DNA from: Nonlabens sp051251825
GTDB taxonomy: Bacteria > Bacteroidota > Bacteroidia > Flavobacteriales > Flavobacteriaceae
Direction of reading: 5' to 3'
DNA length: 64,000 nucleotides
NCBI RefSeq assembly: GCF_051251825.1
Contig: NZ_JBPOGG010000002.1
Coordinates: forward strand, 434,001 to 498,000
Each line of letters starts with the position of its first letter. The stretch's first letter is position 1. The notes beneath the pieces are model-generated. The model ran no database searches. It was not told the origin of the DNA and saw nothing but the letters and a program-made list of their open reading frames with translations. Shown here piece by piece: positions 52,183-60,728 of this stretch. The position numbers and the translations under genes are program-made.

Positions 52183-52799
52183 AAATCCAATAATTTTTCT
52201 CTTATCGAGTCTGCTACTTTAAGAATAGCAGTAGCGTCTAGCGATTCTATATGTGATAAATGAGCAATAGTAGGAACTCCAGTCATTTTTTCAATAATTT
52301 CAATGGTTCCAGCCAGTTCTACCTGATTGTAAATAATACCAGCGCAATTTAAACCACGCGCCTTTAATACTTCAATACTTAATAAGGTGTGATTAATACT
52401 TCCTAGATAACCCGAGCTCACTAAAATTACTTTATCAGTAGGTTCTATTAAATCTATAATAGTATGTGTATTATTTAAAGGAACTAATAGTCCGCCGGCG
52501 CCTTCTATGACAAGATGATCTTCTGTTTGAGGTCTTTTTATCTCTTCTATATCTATAGTAATTCCATCAATCGCAGCTGCCTCATGCGGACTCATGGGCG
52601 TTTCTAGAAAATAACTTTCTTTATGAAATACAGTTTTATCATTATGAATGAGTCGCTGCACTTCCATACGGTCAGAATGTTCTATGCCGCCGCTTTGTAT
52701 AGGTTTCCAATAATCTGCTTTTAAAGCTTGAGTAACCGCTGCAGCGACTAGTGTTTTACCTACATCAGTACTTATTCCTGTGATGAAATAACTATTCAT
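52179..52799 (-). CDS. bioD: Dethiobiotin synthetase
   Basis: A 206-residue ATP-dependent enzyme closing the ureido ring of dethiobiotin. The P-loop is FITGISTDVGKTLVA (Lys15), followed by WKPIQSGG, the ETPMSPHEAA block and LVIEGAGGLLVPL. It overlaps bioA downstream (four bases) and the DUF2007 gene upstream (eight bases). Confidence 0.96.
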   Translation of the reverse strand: MNSYFITGISTDVGKTLVAAAVTQALKADYWKPIQSGGIEHSDRMEVQRLIHNDKTVFHKESYFLETPMSPHEAAAIDGITIDIEEIKRPQTEDHLVIEGAGGLLVPLNNTHTIIDLIEPTDKVILVSSGYLGSINHTLLSIEVLKARGLNCAGIIYNQVELAGTIEIIEKMTGVPTIAHLSHIESLDATAILKVADSIREKLLDL

Positions 52800-53205
52800 T
52801 CAAGTCAAATTTATGTGAGCAGTTCATGCATTTGTAATGTTTGTCACTTGAAAACGGGAAAATACTCAAGAACACTGCTTTTAATCGTTCTGCAAATGTA
52901 GTCGCAGTGAGCACATCGCTCTGCTCTCGCACTTGTCTTTTTTTACAGTTGGGACACACGACTAGATCTGTAATGCTTTGAGTAATTTCGGGATTAGACT
53001 GTTCCACAAGGCCTATCGCCTTTATATAATCTTCCTTATAGACATCCATTTTTACGCCGCCTATCGCATTGGTCGCAAATGGATCTGTCGCGATGGTAAA
53101 TTCATCTCTCAGAAACACGGCAATATTTTCACTTTCAAGCTTGGATTTAATCACTGCGGCTTGTGCAGGATATGGAAAAACCGCTATGGTTCTGAATTTA
53201 CTCAT
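52792..53205 (-). CDS. DUF2007-like protein with zinc-ribbon tail
   Basis: A 137-residue protein. Residues 1-70 match DUF2007 (IAVFPYPAQAAVIKSKLESE, then AIGGVKMDVYKEDYIKAIG). Residues about 88-137 hold two Cys pairs, CPNCKKRQ and CMNC, which would bind zinc. DUF2007 proteins are called putative signal-transducing proteins, without an assigned function. Here it is locked between bioF (four-base overlap) and bioD (eight-base overlap), so it is translated with the biotin enzymes. Confidence 0.75.
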   Translation of the reverse strand: MSKFRTIAVFPYPAQAAVIKSKLESENIAVFLRDEFTIATDPFATNAIGGVKMDVYKEDYIKAIGLVEQSNPEITQSITDLVVCPNCKKRQVREQSDVLTATTFAERLKAVFLSIFPFSSDKHYKCMNCSHKFDLNE

Positions 53206-54326
53206 TTGTTTTTCAGTGATTTAGCAATAATTTGAAGTACTTGCTCGCAATCCTCTAGATTATTATAACTGTGCAAACACAATCGCAATCGTTCTTGACC
53301 TTCAGGAACAGTCGGTGATAAAATAGCCCTTACATCATAACCTTTGCGTTGTAATTGAGTCGCAGTGTCTTTTACCTTTTGATTACCTGGTATGATGCAC
53401 ACTTGTATGGCGGTCTCGCTTTCGCGAAAGCGTAATCGCAATCCACTCTGCACCACAAGTCTATTAAATTTGTGAATCACATCCTGCAATTTCTCTATGT
53501 TTTCATGACCATTTTCTAGGCGTCCATAACCAGTATTTATCAATGCCAAAGCATGTGGAGGCAATGCCGTAGTGTATATAAATGGACGGCAAAAATTAAT
53601 GAGGTATTGAGTCAAATCAAAACTACCCAAAACTGCCGCACCATGACATCCCATAGCTTTTCCATAGGTAACCACTCGAGCAAAAACTTCATTTTCTAGT
53701 CCTAGATGATGTACTAAACCTTCACCATGTTCTCCTATCACGCCTAGCGCATGTGCCTCATCTACAATAAGATGTGCGTTTTCAATATCTAGAGTTAGCC
53801 GCACTAGTTGATGCAACGGTGCTTGATCTCCATCCATGGAAAAAACCGATTCTGTAATGACATATACTTCTTGCTCGATCCCATCGCCAAACTTCTCAAG
53901 CAGTATTTTTAAATGCTCCATATCATTATGGCGGTACTTCAACGAGCGCGCCATAGAGAGTTGGATTCCATCTCTTATACTGGCATGAACTAGTTCATCA
54001 TATAGAATCAAATCGCCACGCACGGCAACACTGCTTATTAATCCCAGATTTGCATCATAACCAGAGTTGAAGATGAGCGCATTTTCTGCTTTATGGAATG
54101 TTGCGATACGTTCTTCTAGTTGTTCAAAACCCTTGCTGTGTCCTGATAATAATCGAGAACCTGTAGCTCCATTTTTACTGTCTGGAGCGTGCTCTACGGG
54201 CATTTTTGCAAATCCTAGATAGTCGTTTGATGCAAAGTCTATTAAATTCTCATGCGCCTTGAGCTCACGCATACTTCCTGAGAAGTGGCGCATACCTAGT
54301 TTGCGTAAGAGTTTATCGGGTAGCAT
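53202..54326 (-). CDS. bioF: 8-amino-7-oxononanoate synthase
   Basis: A 374-residue PLP enzyme of the alpha-oxoamine synthase family joining pimeloyl thioester and alanine. It shows FASNDYLGFA, GATGSRLLSGHSKGFEQLE, NSGYDANLG, VDEAHALGVIGEHGEG and the PLP Lys223 in VTYGKAMGCHGA. It is the first gene of the bioF-DUF2007-bioD-bioA group. A dispersed palindrome near residue 302 encodes RFRES in LRLRFRESETA, close to the small C-terminal domain. Confidence 0.95.
   Translation of the reverse strand: MLPDKLLRKLGMRHFSGSMRELKAHENLIDFASNDYLGFAKMPVEHAPDSKNGATGSRLLSGHSKGFEQLEERIATFHKAENALIFNSGYDANLGLISSVAVRGDLILYDELVHASIRDGIQLSMARSLKYRHNDMEHLKILLEKFGDGIEQEVYVITESVFSMDGDQAPLHQLVRLTLDIENAHLIVDEAHALGVIGEHGEGLVHHLGLENEVFARVVTYGKAMGCHGAAVLGSFDLTQYLINFCRPFIYTTALPPHALALINTGYGRLENGHENIEKLQDVIHKFNRLVVQSGLRLRFRESETAIQVCIIPGNQKVKDTATQLQRKGYDVRAILSPTVPEGQERLRLCLHSYNNLEDCEQVLQIIAKSLKNK
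53418..53431. repeat. Dispersed palindrome, exact, inside bioF
   Basis: GCTTTCGCGAAAGC, read on the minus strand as RFRES. Confidence 0.95.
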
Positions 54327-54387
54327 GTGGCAAAAGTAAGGAGTAATCGGTTATTGACTGCCTGTTAACTGCAGACTTCTTTAGTGA

Positions 54388-54552
54388 ATATGTCGTAAAA
54401 CTTTCATTCTAGGTTTTTGACTCATCTTTTCTACAAATTTATCCATTCTTAAAACTGGTAAGGCCAAAGCAGTCCGTTTCTCAACTCTTGAAGCGATTTG
54501 TGAGGTTCTAGATTGTCAACCTGGTGATATTCTTGAGTATCGTGCTGATTGA
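54388..54552 (+). pseudogene. Decayed XRE-type (small Cro/C1-like) regulator
   Basis: One frame reads CRKTFILGF, a TGA stop at 54418, then LIFSTNLSILKTGKAKAVRF followed by STLEAICEVLDCQPGDILEY and a stop at 54550. The second half is the classic C-terminal part of small XRE regulators (recognition helix, then the CQPGDILEY motif). No start codon exists in frame and the first helix is missing. The gap between bioF and the ankyrin gene is therefore a degraded regulator, not empty sequence. Confidence 0.75.
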
Positions 54553-54607
54553 TTTCGTAGATTTCAAAAGATAATCTTATATTAGCAACGTATTAATAAA
54601 CAACACG

Positions 54608-55033
54608 ATGAAAAAAGCAATATTTATAGTAGCATTATGTCTAGGAACTCTAGCTAGCGCTCAACAACTTAGTAAAGAGCTTACCATTGCTCTTAAGAAC
54701 GATGATACTACCGCTATCAGCACTTTAGTAAGTGACAGTAATAAAGATACCTGTTATGAAGTGGGAAGATCTACATCATCTGTAGCTCATCTTGCTATTC
54801 AAATGGATAGCGCAGATGTTCTTGAGTTTTTAATAAATGATAAGAAAATCAACCTTAACAATACTTGTGGAAATAAAACACTTTTAATGACTGCTGTAGA
54901 AATGCAACAACCACATTTAGTGCGTGCACTTGTACAAGCTGGAGCAGATACTTCTATTGAAATAGATGGTAAGAAAGCTATTGATCTAGTAGCTGGATCA
55001 CATGCTGCAACTATGAAGGAATTATTAAAGTAG
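54608..55033 (+). CDS. Exported ankyrin-repeat protein
   Basis: A 141-residue protein with a signal peptide (1-18, ending LASAQ) and about three ankyrin repeats (residues 25-140): SVAHLAIQMDSADVLEFLI, KTLLMTAVEMQQPHLVRALV and GADTSIEIDGKKAIDLVAG. Ankyrin repeats mediate protein contacts; the partner is unknown. It is followed by a strong bidirectional terminator. Confidence 0.8.
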   Translation: MKKAIFIVALCLGTLASAQQLSKELTIALKNDDTTAISTLVSDSNKDTCYEVGRSTSSVAHLAIQMDSADVLEFLINDKKINLNNTCGNKTLLMTAVEMQQPHLVRALVQAGADTSIEIDGKKAIDLVAGSHAATMKELLK

Positions 55034-55050
55034 ATTCACAAACAACTCCA

Positions 55051-55088
55051 AAAAAAAGCCTCGATTCAATTGAATCGAGGCTTTTTTT
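55051..55088. terminator. Bidirectional terminator between ankyrin gene and atpC
   Basis: GCCTCGATTCAA (55058-55069) pairs perfectly with TTGAATCGAGGC (55070-55081), flanked by A and T runs of seven. Confidence 0.92.
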
Positions 55089-55109
55089 ATGTCTTGAAGT
55101 TTTCAGGTA

Positions 55110-55385
55110 TTAGTCAGCTAATACGATAACCTTATTATCTTTTAATTCTATTACACCACCGGTAATAGCAAAATCTGTAGTTCCATCACCTGTTGTAAAT
55201 AAACTTGCAACAGATTCATCTAATTCTACTTTACCAAAAATCTTTACAGCTCCTTTACCCAGTAATGAGACCACTGGTGCGTGATTATCCAGCATTTGGA
55301 ATTGTCCATTGACACCTGGTACAGAAACTGATTCTACAGTACCACTAAAAAGTGTGTGCTCTGGTGTAACTATTTCTAAAATCAT
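55110..55385 (-). CDS. atpC: ATP synthase F1 epsilon subunit
   Basis: A 91-residue protein with the epsilon beta-sandwich: MILEIVTPEHTLFSGTVESV, VPGVNGQFQMLDNHAPVVSLL and AITGGVIELKDNKVIVLAD. The C-terminal inhibitory helices of longer epsilon subunits are missing, as in several Bacteroidota. It follows atpD in the same direction; the other F1Fo genes are not here, fitting the split arrangement of the phylum. Confidence 0.93.
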   Translation of the reverse strand: MILEIVTPEHTLFSGTVESVSVPGVNGQFQMLDNHAPVVSLLGKGAVKIFGKVELDESVASLFTTGDGTTDFAITGGVIELKDNKVIVLAD

Positions 55386-55392
55386 CTTAATT

Positions 55393-55443
55393 CAGTATTA
55401 CAGTCTCAGTAATACAGTCTCAGTATTTTTACAACTGAGACTG
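55393..55443. repeat. CAGTCTCAGT repeats between atpD and atpC
   Basis: Two direct copies of TACAGTCTCAGTA and an inverted ACTGAGACTG (55434-55443) matching CAGTCTCAGT (55415-55424) across nine bases. On the atpDC mRNA this forms a 10-bp hairpin in the 73-base gap, which could alter the ratio of beta to epsilon subunits. Confidence 0.7.
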
Positions 55444-55458
55444 TTACTGTTTACTAAT

Positions 55459-56967
55459 TTATGCTTCAGCAAGCATTTTTTCTCCTGCCTCGATTGCGTC
55501 TTCAATAGTTCCTTTAAGGTTAAAGGCACTTTCTGGAAGGTGATCTAACTCACCATTCATAATCATGTTAAAACCTTTAATCGTGTCTTTAATATCAACT
55601 AGTACACCTTTAAGACCAGTAAACTGCTCTGCTACGTGGAATGGTTGAGATAAGAAACGTTGTACACGACGAGCACGACCTACAGCTAGTTTATCTTCTT
55701 CAGATAATTCTTCCATACCTAGAATGGCAATAATATCTTGAAGTTCTTTATAACGCTGTAAAAGCTCTTTTACATTTTGTGCACACTCATAGTGATCTTT
55801 ACCTAGAATCTCAGCCGTAAGAATACGAGATGTAGAATCTAGAGGATCTACCGCTGGGTAAATACCAAGCTCTGCAATTTTACGTGAAAGTACTGTTGTT
55901 GCATCAAGGTGAGCAAACGTAGTTGCTGGTGCTGGATCAGTTAAATCATCTGCAGGAACGTAAACTGCTTGTACAGATGTAATAGATCCTTTCTTTGTAG
56001 AAGTAATACGTTCTTGCATCGCTCCCATTTCAGTTGCAAGTGTAGGTTGATATCCTACCGCAGATGGCATACGACCTAGAAGTGCTGACACCTCAGAACC
56101 TGCTTGAGTAAAACGGAAAATGTTATCAACGAAGAAAAGTACATCTTTCCCTTGTCCATCTCCAGCTCCATCACGGAAATACTCAGCAATAGTTAATCCT
56201 GAAAGTGCTACACGTGCACGTGCTCCTGGTGGCTCATTCATTTGACCAAAAACGAATGTCGCTTTTGACTCCTTCATGATTTCCTTATCTACTTGTTGTA
56301 GATCCCATCCACCTTCTTCCATAGAGTGCATAAATGCATCTCCATATTTTATAATTCCTGATTCTAACATCTCACGTAGAAGGTCATTTCCTTCACGTGT
56401 GCGCTCACCTACTCCAGCAAATACTGAAAGTCCACCGTGACCTTTTGCAATGTTATTAATCAATTCTTGAATCAATACTGTTTTACCTACTCCAGCTCCA
56501 CCAAATAGTCCAATCTTACCACCTTTTGCATAAGGCTCAATAAGGTCGATTACTTTAATTCCTGTGAAAAGCACCTCAGTAGATGTAGATAAATCCTCAA
56601 ATGCTGGTGCAGATCTGTGAATAGACATCCCGTCATCTCCAGTTTTAGGAAGACTTCCTAAACCGTCAATCGGGTCACCAATCACGTTAAATAGACGACC
56701 GTAAACGTCATCTCCAATAGGCATTTTTATAGGGTTCCCTGTAGATCTTACTGCTGTACCGCGAGAAAGACCATCTGTTGAATCCATTGAAATCGTTCTT
56801 ACGGTGCTCTCACCTATGTGAGATTGAACCTCTAATACTAGAAGGTTACCCTTAAGCTCTACTTCAAGAGAATCATAAATTTTAGGAAGTGCGCCTTGTG
56901 CACTATCAAATGTTACGTCAACCACCGGACCGATGATTTGTGAAACGCTACCTGTAATTTGAGACAT
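55459..56967 (-). CDS. atpD: ATP synthase F1 beta subunit
   Basis: A 502-residue catalytic subunit of the F1 ATPase. Walker A is GGAGVGKT (156-163), followed by GVGERTREGNDL (catalytic Glu region), the Walker B strand LFFVDNIFRFTQAG, LLGRMPSAVGYQPTLATEMG, and DPAPATTFAHLDATTVLSR. It is the first gene of atpDC, with a near-consensus promoter upstream (57026-57054). Confidence 0.98.
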   Translation of the reverse strand: MSQITGSVSQIIGPVVDVTFDSAQGALPKIYDSLEVELKGNLLVLEVQSHIGESTVRTISMDSTDGLSRGTAVRSTGNPIKMPIGDDVYGRLFNVIGDPIDGLGSLPKTGDDGMSIHRSAPAFEDLSTSTEVLFTGIKVIDLIEPYAKGGKIGLFGGAGVGKTVLIQELINNIAKGHGGLSVFAGVGERTREGNDLLREMLESGIIKYGDAFMHSMEEGGWDLQQVDKEIMKESKATFVFGQMNEPPGARARVALSGLTIAEYFRDGAGDGQGKDVLFFVDNIFRFTQAGSEVSALLGRMPSAVGYQPTLATEMGAMQERITSTKKGSITSVQAVYVPADDLTDPAPATTFAHLDATTVLSRKIAELGIYPAVDPLDSTSRILTAEILGKDHYECAQNVKELLQRYKELQDIIAILGMEELSEEDKLAVGRARRVQRFLSQPFHVAEQFTGLKGVLVDIKDTIKGFNMIMNGELDHLPESAFNLKGTIEDAIEAGEKMLAEA

Positions 56968-57025
56968 TGTATACTATTTTTAAACTTAAAAAGATACGGC
57001 TTTAAAAAGCCTTTTTTCAGTGGCG

Positions 57026-57054
57026 CAAAGATACTGCTTTCCTAATTATATCAA
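57026..57054 (-). promoter_or_regulatory. Promoter of atpDC
   Basis: On the minus strand TTG (57054-57052), an 18-base spacer and TATCTTTG (57033-57026) match the Bacteroidota consensus. A short GGCTTTAAAAAGCC hairpin lies between it and the start codon. Confidence 0.82.
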
Positions 57055-57122
57055 CATCAGATTTTTCAATTTTTTTATGGTGTAAAATATTAATGTTTTT
57101 GCACTATAAATTGTTGCTATTT

Positions 57123-57136
57123 GCTTTCGCGAAAGC
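57123..57136. repeat. Dispersed palindrome, exact, intergenic
   Basis: GCTTTCGCGAAAGC directly beyond the glmS terminator, between glmS and atpD. Confidence 0.95.
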
Positions 57137-57140
57137 GTAT

Positions 57141-57170
57141 AAAAAAACCACCTGATTTCTCAAGTGGTTC
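57141..57170 (-). terminator. Terminator of glmS
   Basis: Read on the minus strand, AACCACTTGA pairs with TCAGGTGGTT (one wobble) around a short loop, followed by seven T. Confidence 0.85.
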
Positions 57171-57196
57171 TGGATATTATAATAGTTATCTAATTG

Positions 57197-59044
57197 TTAC
57201 TCAACCGTAACTGATTTTGCCAAGTTACGCGGCTGATCTACATTTTTTCCTAACATTACAGCTATATGATAAGACAATAACTGCAAAGGAATGGTAGTCA
57301 ATAAAGGTGTCATAAACTCGATGGTGTGAGGTACCTCTATAACGTGATCTGCAAGCTCTCGCACATCCACATCACCTTCAGTAACAATACCAATAATCTT
57401 ACCACTACGTGATTTAATTTCTTGAATATTACTTACTACTTTTTCATAATGACCTTTGCGAGTTGCGATAACCACGACTGGCATTTGTTCATCAATTAAA
57501 GCAATGGGACCATGTTTCATCTCTGCAGCTGGATAACCTTCAGCATGGATATAACTGATTTCTTTAAGCTTCAATGCTCCTTCAAGTGCTACTGGGAAAT
57601 TAAATCCGCGACCTAGATAAAGACAGTTAGGTGCATCTTTGTAAATAGCTGCAATCTTCTCGATGTGATCATTAGACTTTAAAGCCTCAGCAACCTTATC
57701 TGGAATATTTTCTAGTTCTTGTAGATATCTATGGAAATCACTTGTTGAAATCTTCCCTTTTTTCTTTGCAAGTTGTAAAGCAATAAGTGTAAGAACTGTG
57801 ATCTGGGTTGTAAATGCTTTTGTAGAAGCTACACCTATCTCTGGACCTGCATGAGTATAAGCTCCAGCATGAGTTTCACGAGATATAGAACTTCCTACTA
57901 CATTACATACACCGAATACGAAGGCTCCTTTTTCTTTGGCCATTTTAATCGCAGCCATAGTATCTGCAGTTTCTCCACTTTGAGAAATAGCAATAAGAAC
58001 GTCATCCTTATCAATGACAGGATTTCTATATCTAAATTCAGACGCATATTCTACCTCAACTGGGATTCTAGCAAGGTCTTCAAATATATACTCAGCTACA
58101 AGACCAGCATGCCATGATGTTCCACATGCCACAATGATAATACGTCTAGCATTTAAAAATTTATCGATATGATCATCAATTCCGGCCATTTTTATAAGGC
58201 CTTGATCAACTAGCATTCTACCTCTAAAGGTATCTCTAATAGCTTGAGGTTGCTCATAAATCTCTTTAAGCATAAAGTGATCATAACCACCTTTTTCAAT
58301 TTGCTCAAGATTCATTTGTAGTTCCTGTACATAAGGATCAACTAGAGAATCATCATGTATTTTACGGATTTTCATGTCTTTGTGCGTGCGCACTACAGCC
58401 ATTTCTCCATCTTCAAGATAGATGGCTTCTTTTGTAAATTCTATGAAAGGTGACGCATCACTCGCAATGAAAAATTCGTTCTCTCCTACTCCTATTGCTA
58501 GAGGTGAACCTAAACGCGCAACTACAATTTCATTAGGCTTTCTGCGATCAAAAACTGCAATAGCATATGCTCCGATTGTTTGATTCAAAGCAATTTGAAC
58601 AGCTTTACCTAGTTTTACCTTTTCTTTATTTTTTACATCTTCGATTAGATTAACTAACACCTCTGTGTCAGTGTCTGATTGAAAAGTAAATCCTCTATTC
58701 TGCAACTCTTGTTTAAGAGGTTGATAGTTTTCTATAATCCCATTATGGATGATTACTAAATCTCCACTATTTGAAAAATGTGGGTGCGAGTTCACATCAT
58801 TAGGAACTCCATGAGTTGCCCATCTAGTGTGACCTATAGCAATAGTTCCTGTGGTAGATATATCTTTTTCAAGTTTTGCTTCGAGATCAGCGACTTTACC
58901 TTTAGTTTTTGAAAACTTAAGGTCTTTACCATCATATATTGCTATTCCAGCACTATCATAACCTCTATATTCTAATCTTTTGAGACCATTTAACACTATA
59001 GGATAAGCGTCACGATGCCCTATGTAACCTACGATTCCGCACAT
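57197..59044 (-). CDS. glmS: Glutamine--fructose-6-phosphate aminotransferase
   Basis: A 615-residue enzyme making glucosamine-6-phosphate, the first step to UDP-GlcNAc for cell wall and lipopolysaccharide. Residues 2-225 are the class II glutaminase domain with nucleophile Cys2 (MCGIVGYIGH), followed by two SIS domains (IIVACGTSWHAGLVAEY, AISQSGETADTMAAI; GRGFNFPVALEGALKLKEISY) and the C-terminal NLAKSVTVE. No glmS ribozyme was recognised upstream. The DUF4270 gene precedes it by ten bases. Confidence 0.97.
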   Translation of the reverse strand: MCGIVGYIGHRDAYPIVLNGLKRLEYRGYDSAGIAIYDGKDLKFSKTKGKVADLEAKLEKDISTTGTIAIGHTRWATHGVPNDVNSHPHFSNSGDLVIIHNGIIENYQPLKQELQNRGFTFQSDTDTEVLVNLIEDVKNKEKVKLGKAVQIALNQTIGAYAIAVFDRRKPNEIVVARLGSPLAIGVGENEFFIASDASPFIEFTKEAIYLEDGEMAVVRTHKDMKIRKIHDDSLVDPYVQELQMNLEQIEKGGYDHFMLKEIYEQPQAIRDTFRGRMLVDQGLIKMAGIDDHIDKFLNARRIIIVACGTSWHAGLVAEYIFEDLARIPVEVEYASEFRYRNPVIDKDDVLIAISQSGETADTMAAIKMAKEKGAFVFGVCNVVGSSISRETHAGAYTHAGPEIGVASTKAFTTQITVLTLIALQLAKKKGKISTSDFHRYLQELENIPDKVAEALKSNDHIEKIAAIYKDAPNCLYLGRGFNFPVALEGALKLKEISYIHAEGYPAAEMKHGPIALIDEQMPVVVIATRKGHYEKVVSNIQEIKSRSGKIIGIVTEGDVDVRELADHVIEVPHTIEFMTPLLTTIPLQLLSYHIAVMLGKNVDQPRNLAKSVTVE

Positions 59045-59054
59045 AATTGTTTAG

Positions 59055-60728
59055 TTATTGATTTGTTTCAGTGTAGTAAATATCCAATTTCAAGCGCTTG
59101 TCTTGATCTGCAGGATCACTTACTATGTTCCCATAAATAATAGTTCCTTCATGAGAAATGGCAGCTCCAGTGAGAACTTTATCTGCCACATTAGGATTCT
59201 TTATTGCACCATTAGAAATAAGGTTCACATTTTGCGTTACTGCCAGCGCAAGTCTGACATTCTCAATATCACCATTTATAATGTTATTGACATGTTCAGT
59301 GATTCTAATTTTATAAATTTCTTTTGAAGAACTTTCATCATCAGTATCAACCCTAGATAAGCGACCTAAATGAGCAATGTTTGAGTTAAGCGCCTCACCA
59401 CTTGGGTTTAGTGAAAAATCTGCTAAGATTGCATTATCATCAAAATTATATAAGATGATACGTTCAGGATCTGCGTCTCCTTCTGTTACAGCTGATCGAT
59501 CGACATAAAAAGTTAGAGAGGCTTCATTAATCAACCACTCGTTTTCTATAACTTGAGTTAAAGCATCTGCCTCGCCATTCATGTCTAAATCTGGACCGAA
59601 TAAGTCGATTAATACCATGGAACCTTCACCACCTTTAAGGTAGAGTCGTTCTTCTCCGTTTACATCATCATTTGCAGCTTGAATGTCTGCAATAACAGAT
59701 TGATTTATCAAACTACTATCAATTAAGTTTACTCTATTAGCTCCAAATTGAAGTGTAAACTTACTATCAACTACATTGAATTCATCAACATCTCCATCAT
59801 CATCAATATCATTAATATCTTGAATGTTGATTTTTAAATACAAATCAATTGTCGCTCCACTAATATCTACATGGACTAAACTACCATCTGCTAAAATGCT
59901 ATTTACTTTAAAGTAAAGACCTCTAAAGTAGTCTTGAAAATTGCTGTTACTTTGTAAGTTAGAAGTTCCTGCTTGATTAAGGATAGTATTTTCCCAATAG
60001 GTCAATTGAGCCAGTTGTTCTGCGGTAGCATTAGCAGCAGCTGTTTTTCCTAAAACAACTCTTAATCTAGGTGTTAATCGCTCAGTTTCTACCGTTTCAC
60101 CTGCCTCATTTTCTTCCTCAAGAATAATCTCTAAAGGATCCGGTATGAAAGAAGTGTTCTCATAAAGCAAATTACCTTTTTGAGCATCTATAGTGGCTCC
60201 TAAATCAGAATAATAGACTGCAGCCTCTTCTATATTAAGAGGATCAATATCACTTAAAAAGTAATTATTCTCATAAACTTGAAGGTGAAATCTATTTGAA
60301 CCATAAAGTGAATCAATCTCATAAGTACGGTCATCACCATCAATCTCTAATAGTGATGTATAATAAGGAACATTCATCACAACACTATCGAGTACTGGGT
60401 TTATTCCAAATGACGGACTTGATGTAGGTATACTTACCTGCGTCACAAAACTATAGTCTGTTCTTCCATAAATAGGATCATCATAAGACCCCAATAACAT
60501 GGAACTAAAATTATTAGTTTGAATAGGTCCTAGTAACTCATTAAAAGCAACCACATCAAACTCTTGCTTTTTAATACGATCGTTTAATTGATCTGCACCT
60601 AGTATATCACTACCTATGGTGTTTAACTCGTCGTCACAGGCTACAAAACCTAGCATTAAACCTGTAACAATAGAAGCGTTCCATATCGCACGCTTCAATT
60701 TACTCATTTTCATCTTCTTCTTTTTCAT
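59055..60728 (-). CDS. DUF4270 family lipoprotein
   Basis: A 557-residue lipoprotein with lipobox GFVAC (about Cys25). It opens CDDELNTIGSDILGADQLND, a DUF4270 signature, and is largely beta-rich with Asn/Asp-rich loops. It contains DINDIDDDGDVDEFNVVD (about 305-322), resembling a calcium-binding loop. Probably an outer-membrane or surface-exposed lipoprotein; no function is known. Its start overlaps the glycogen-synthase-like gene by 29 bases, and glmS follows ten bases later. Confidence 0.85.
   Translation of the reverse strand: MKKKKMKMSKLKRAIWNASIVTGLMLGFVACDDELNTIGSDILGADQLNDRIKKQEFDVVAFNELLGPIQTNNFSSMLLGSYDDPIYGRTDYSFVTQVSIPTSSPSFGINPVLDSVVMNVPYYTSLLEIDGDDRTYEIDSLYGSNRFHLQVYENNYFLSDIDPLNIEEAAVYYSDLGATIDAQKGNLLYENTSFIPDPLEIILEEENEAGETVETERLTPRLRVVLGKTAAANATAEQLAQLTYWENTILNQAGTSNLQSNSNFQDYFRGLYFKVNSILADGSLVHVDISGATIDLYLKINIQDINDIDDDGDVDEFNVVDSKFTLQFGANRVNLIDSSLINQSVIADIQAANDDVNGEERLYLKGGEGSMVLIDLFGPDLDMNGEADALTQVIENEWLINEASLTFYVDRSAVTEGDADPERIILYNFDDNAILADFSLNPSGEALNSNIAHLGRLSRVDTDDESSSKEIYKIRITEHVNNIINGDIENVRLALAVTQNVNLISNGAIKNPNVADKVLTGAAISHEGTIIYGNIVSDPADQDKRLKLDIYYTETNQ

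Noticed and set aside
54421..54552. Functional short XRE gene
   Set aside because: No start codon in frame after the TGA at 54418 and the first helix of the HTH is missing.
57045..57196. glmS ribozyme or other riboswitch around glmS
   Set aside because: The glmS ribozyme would lie upstream of the start codon at 59044, where the DUF4270 gene ends ten bases away; nothing of that fold was seen.
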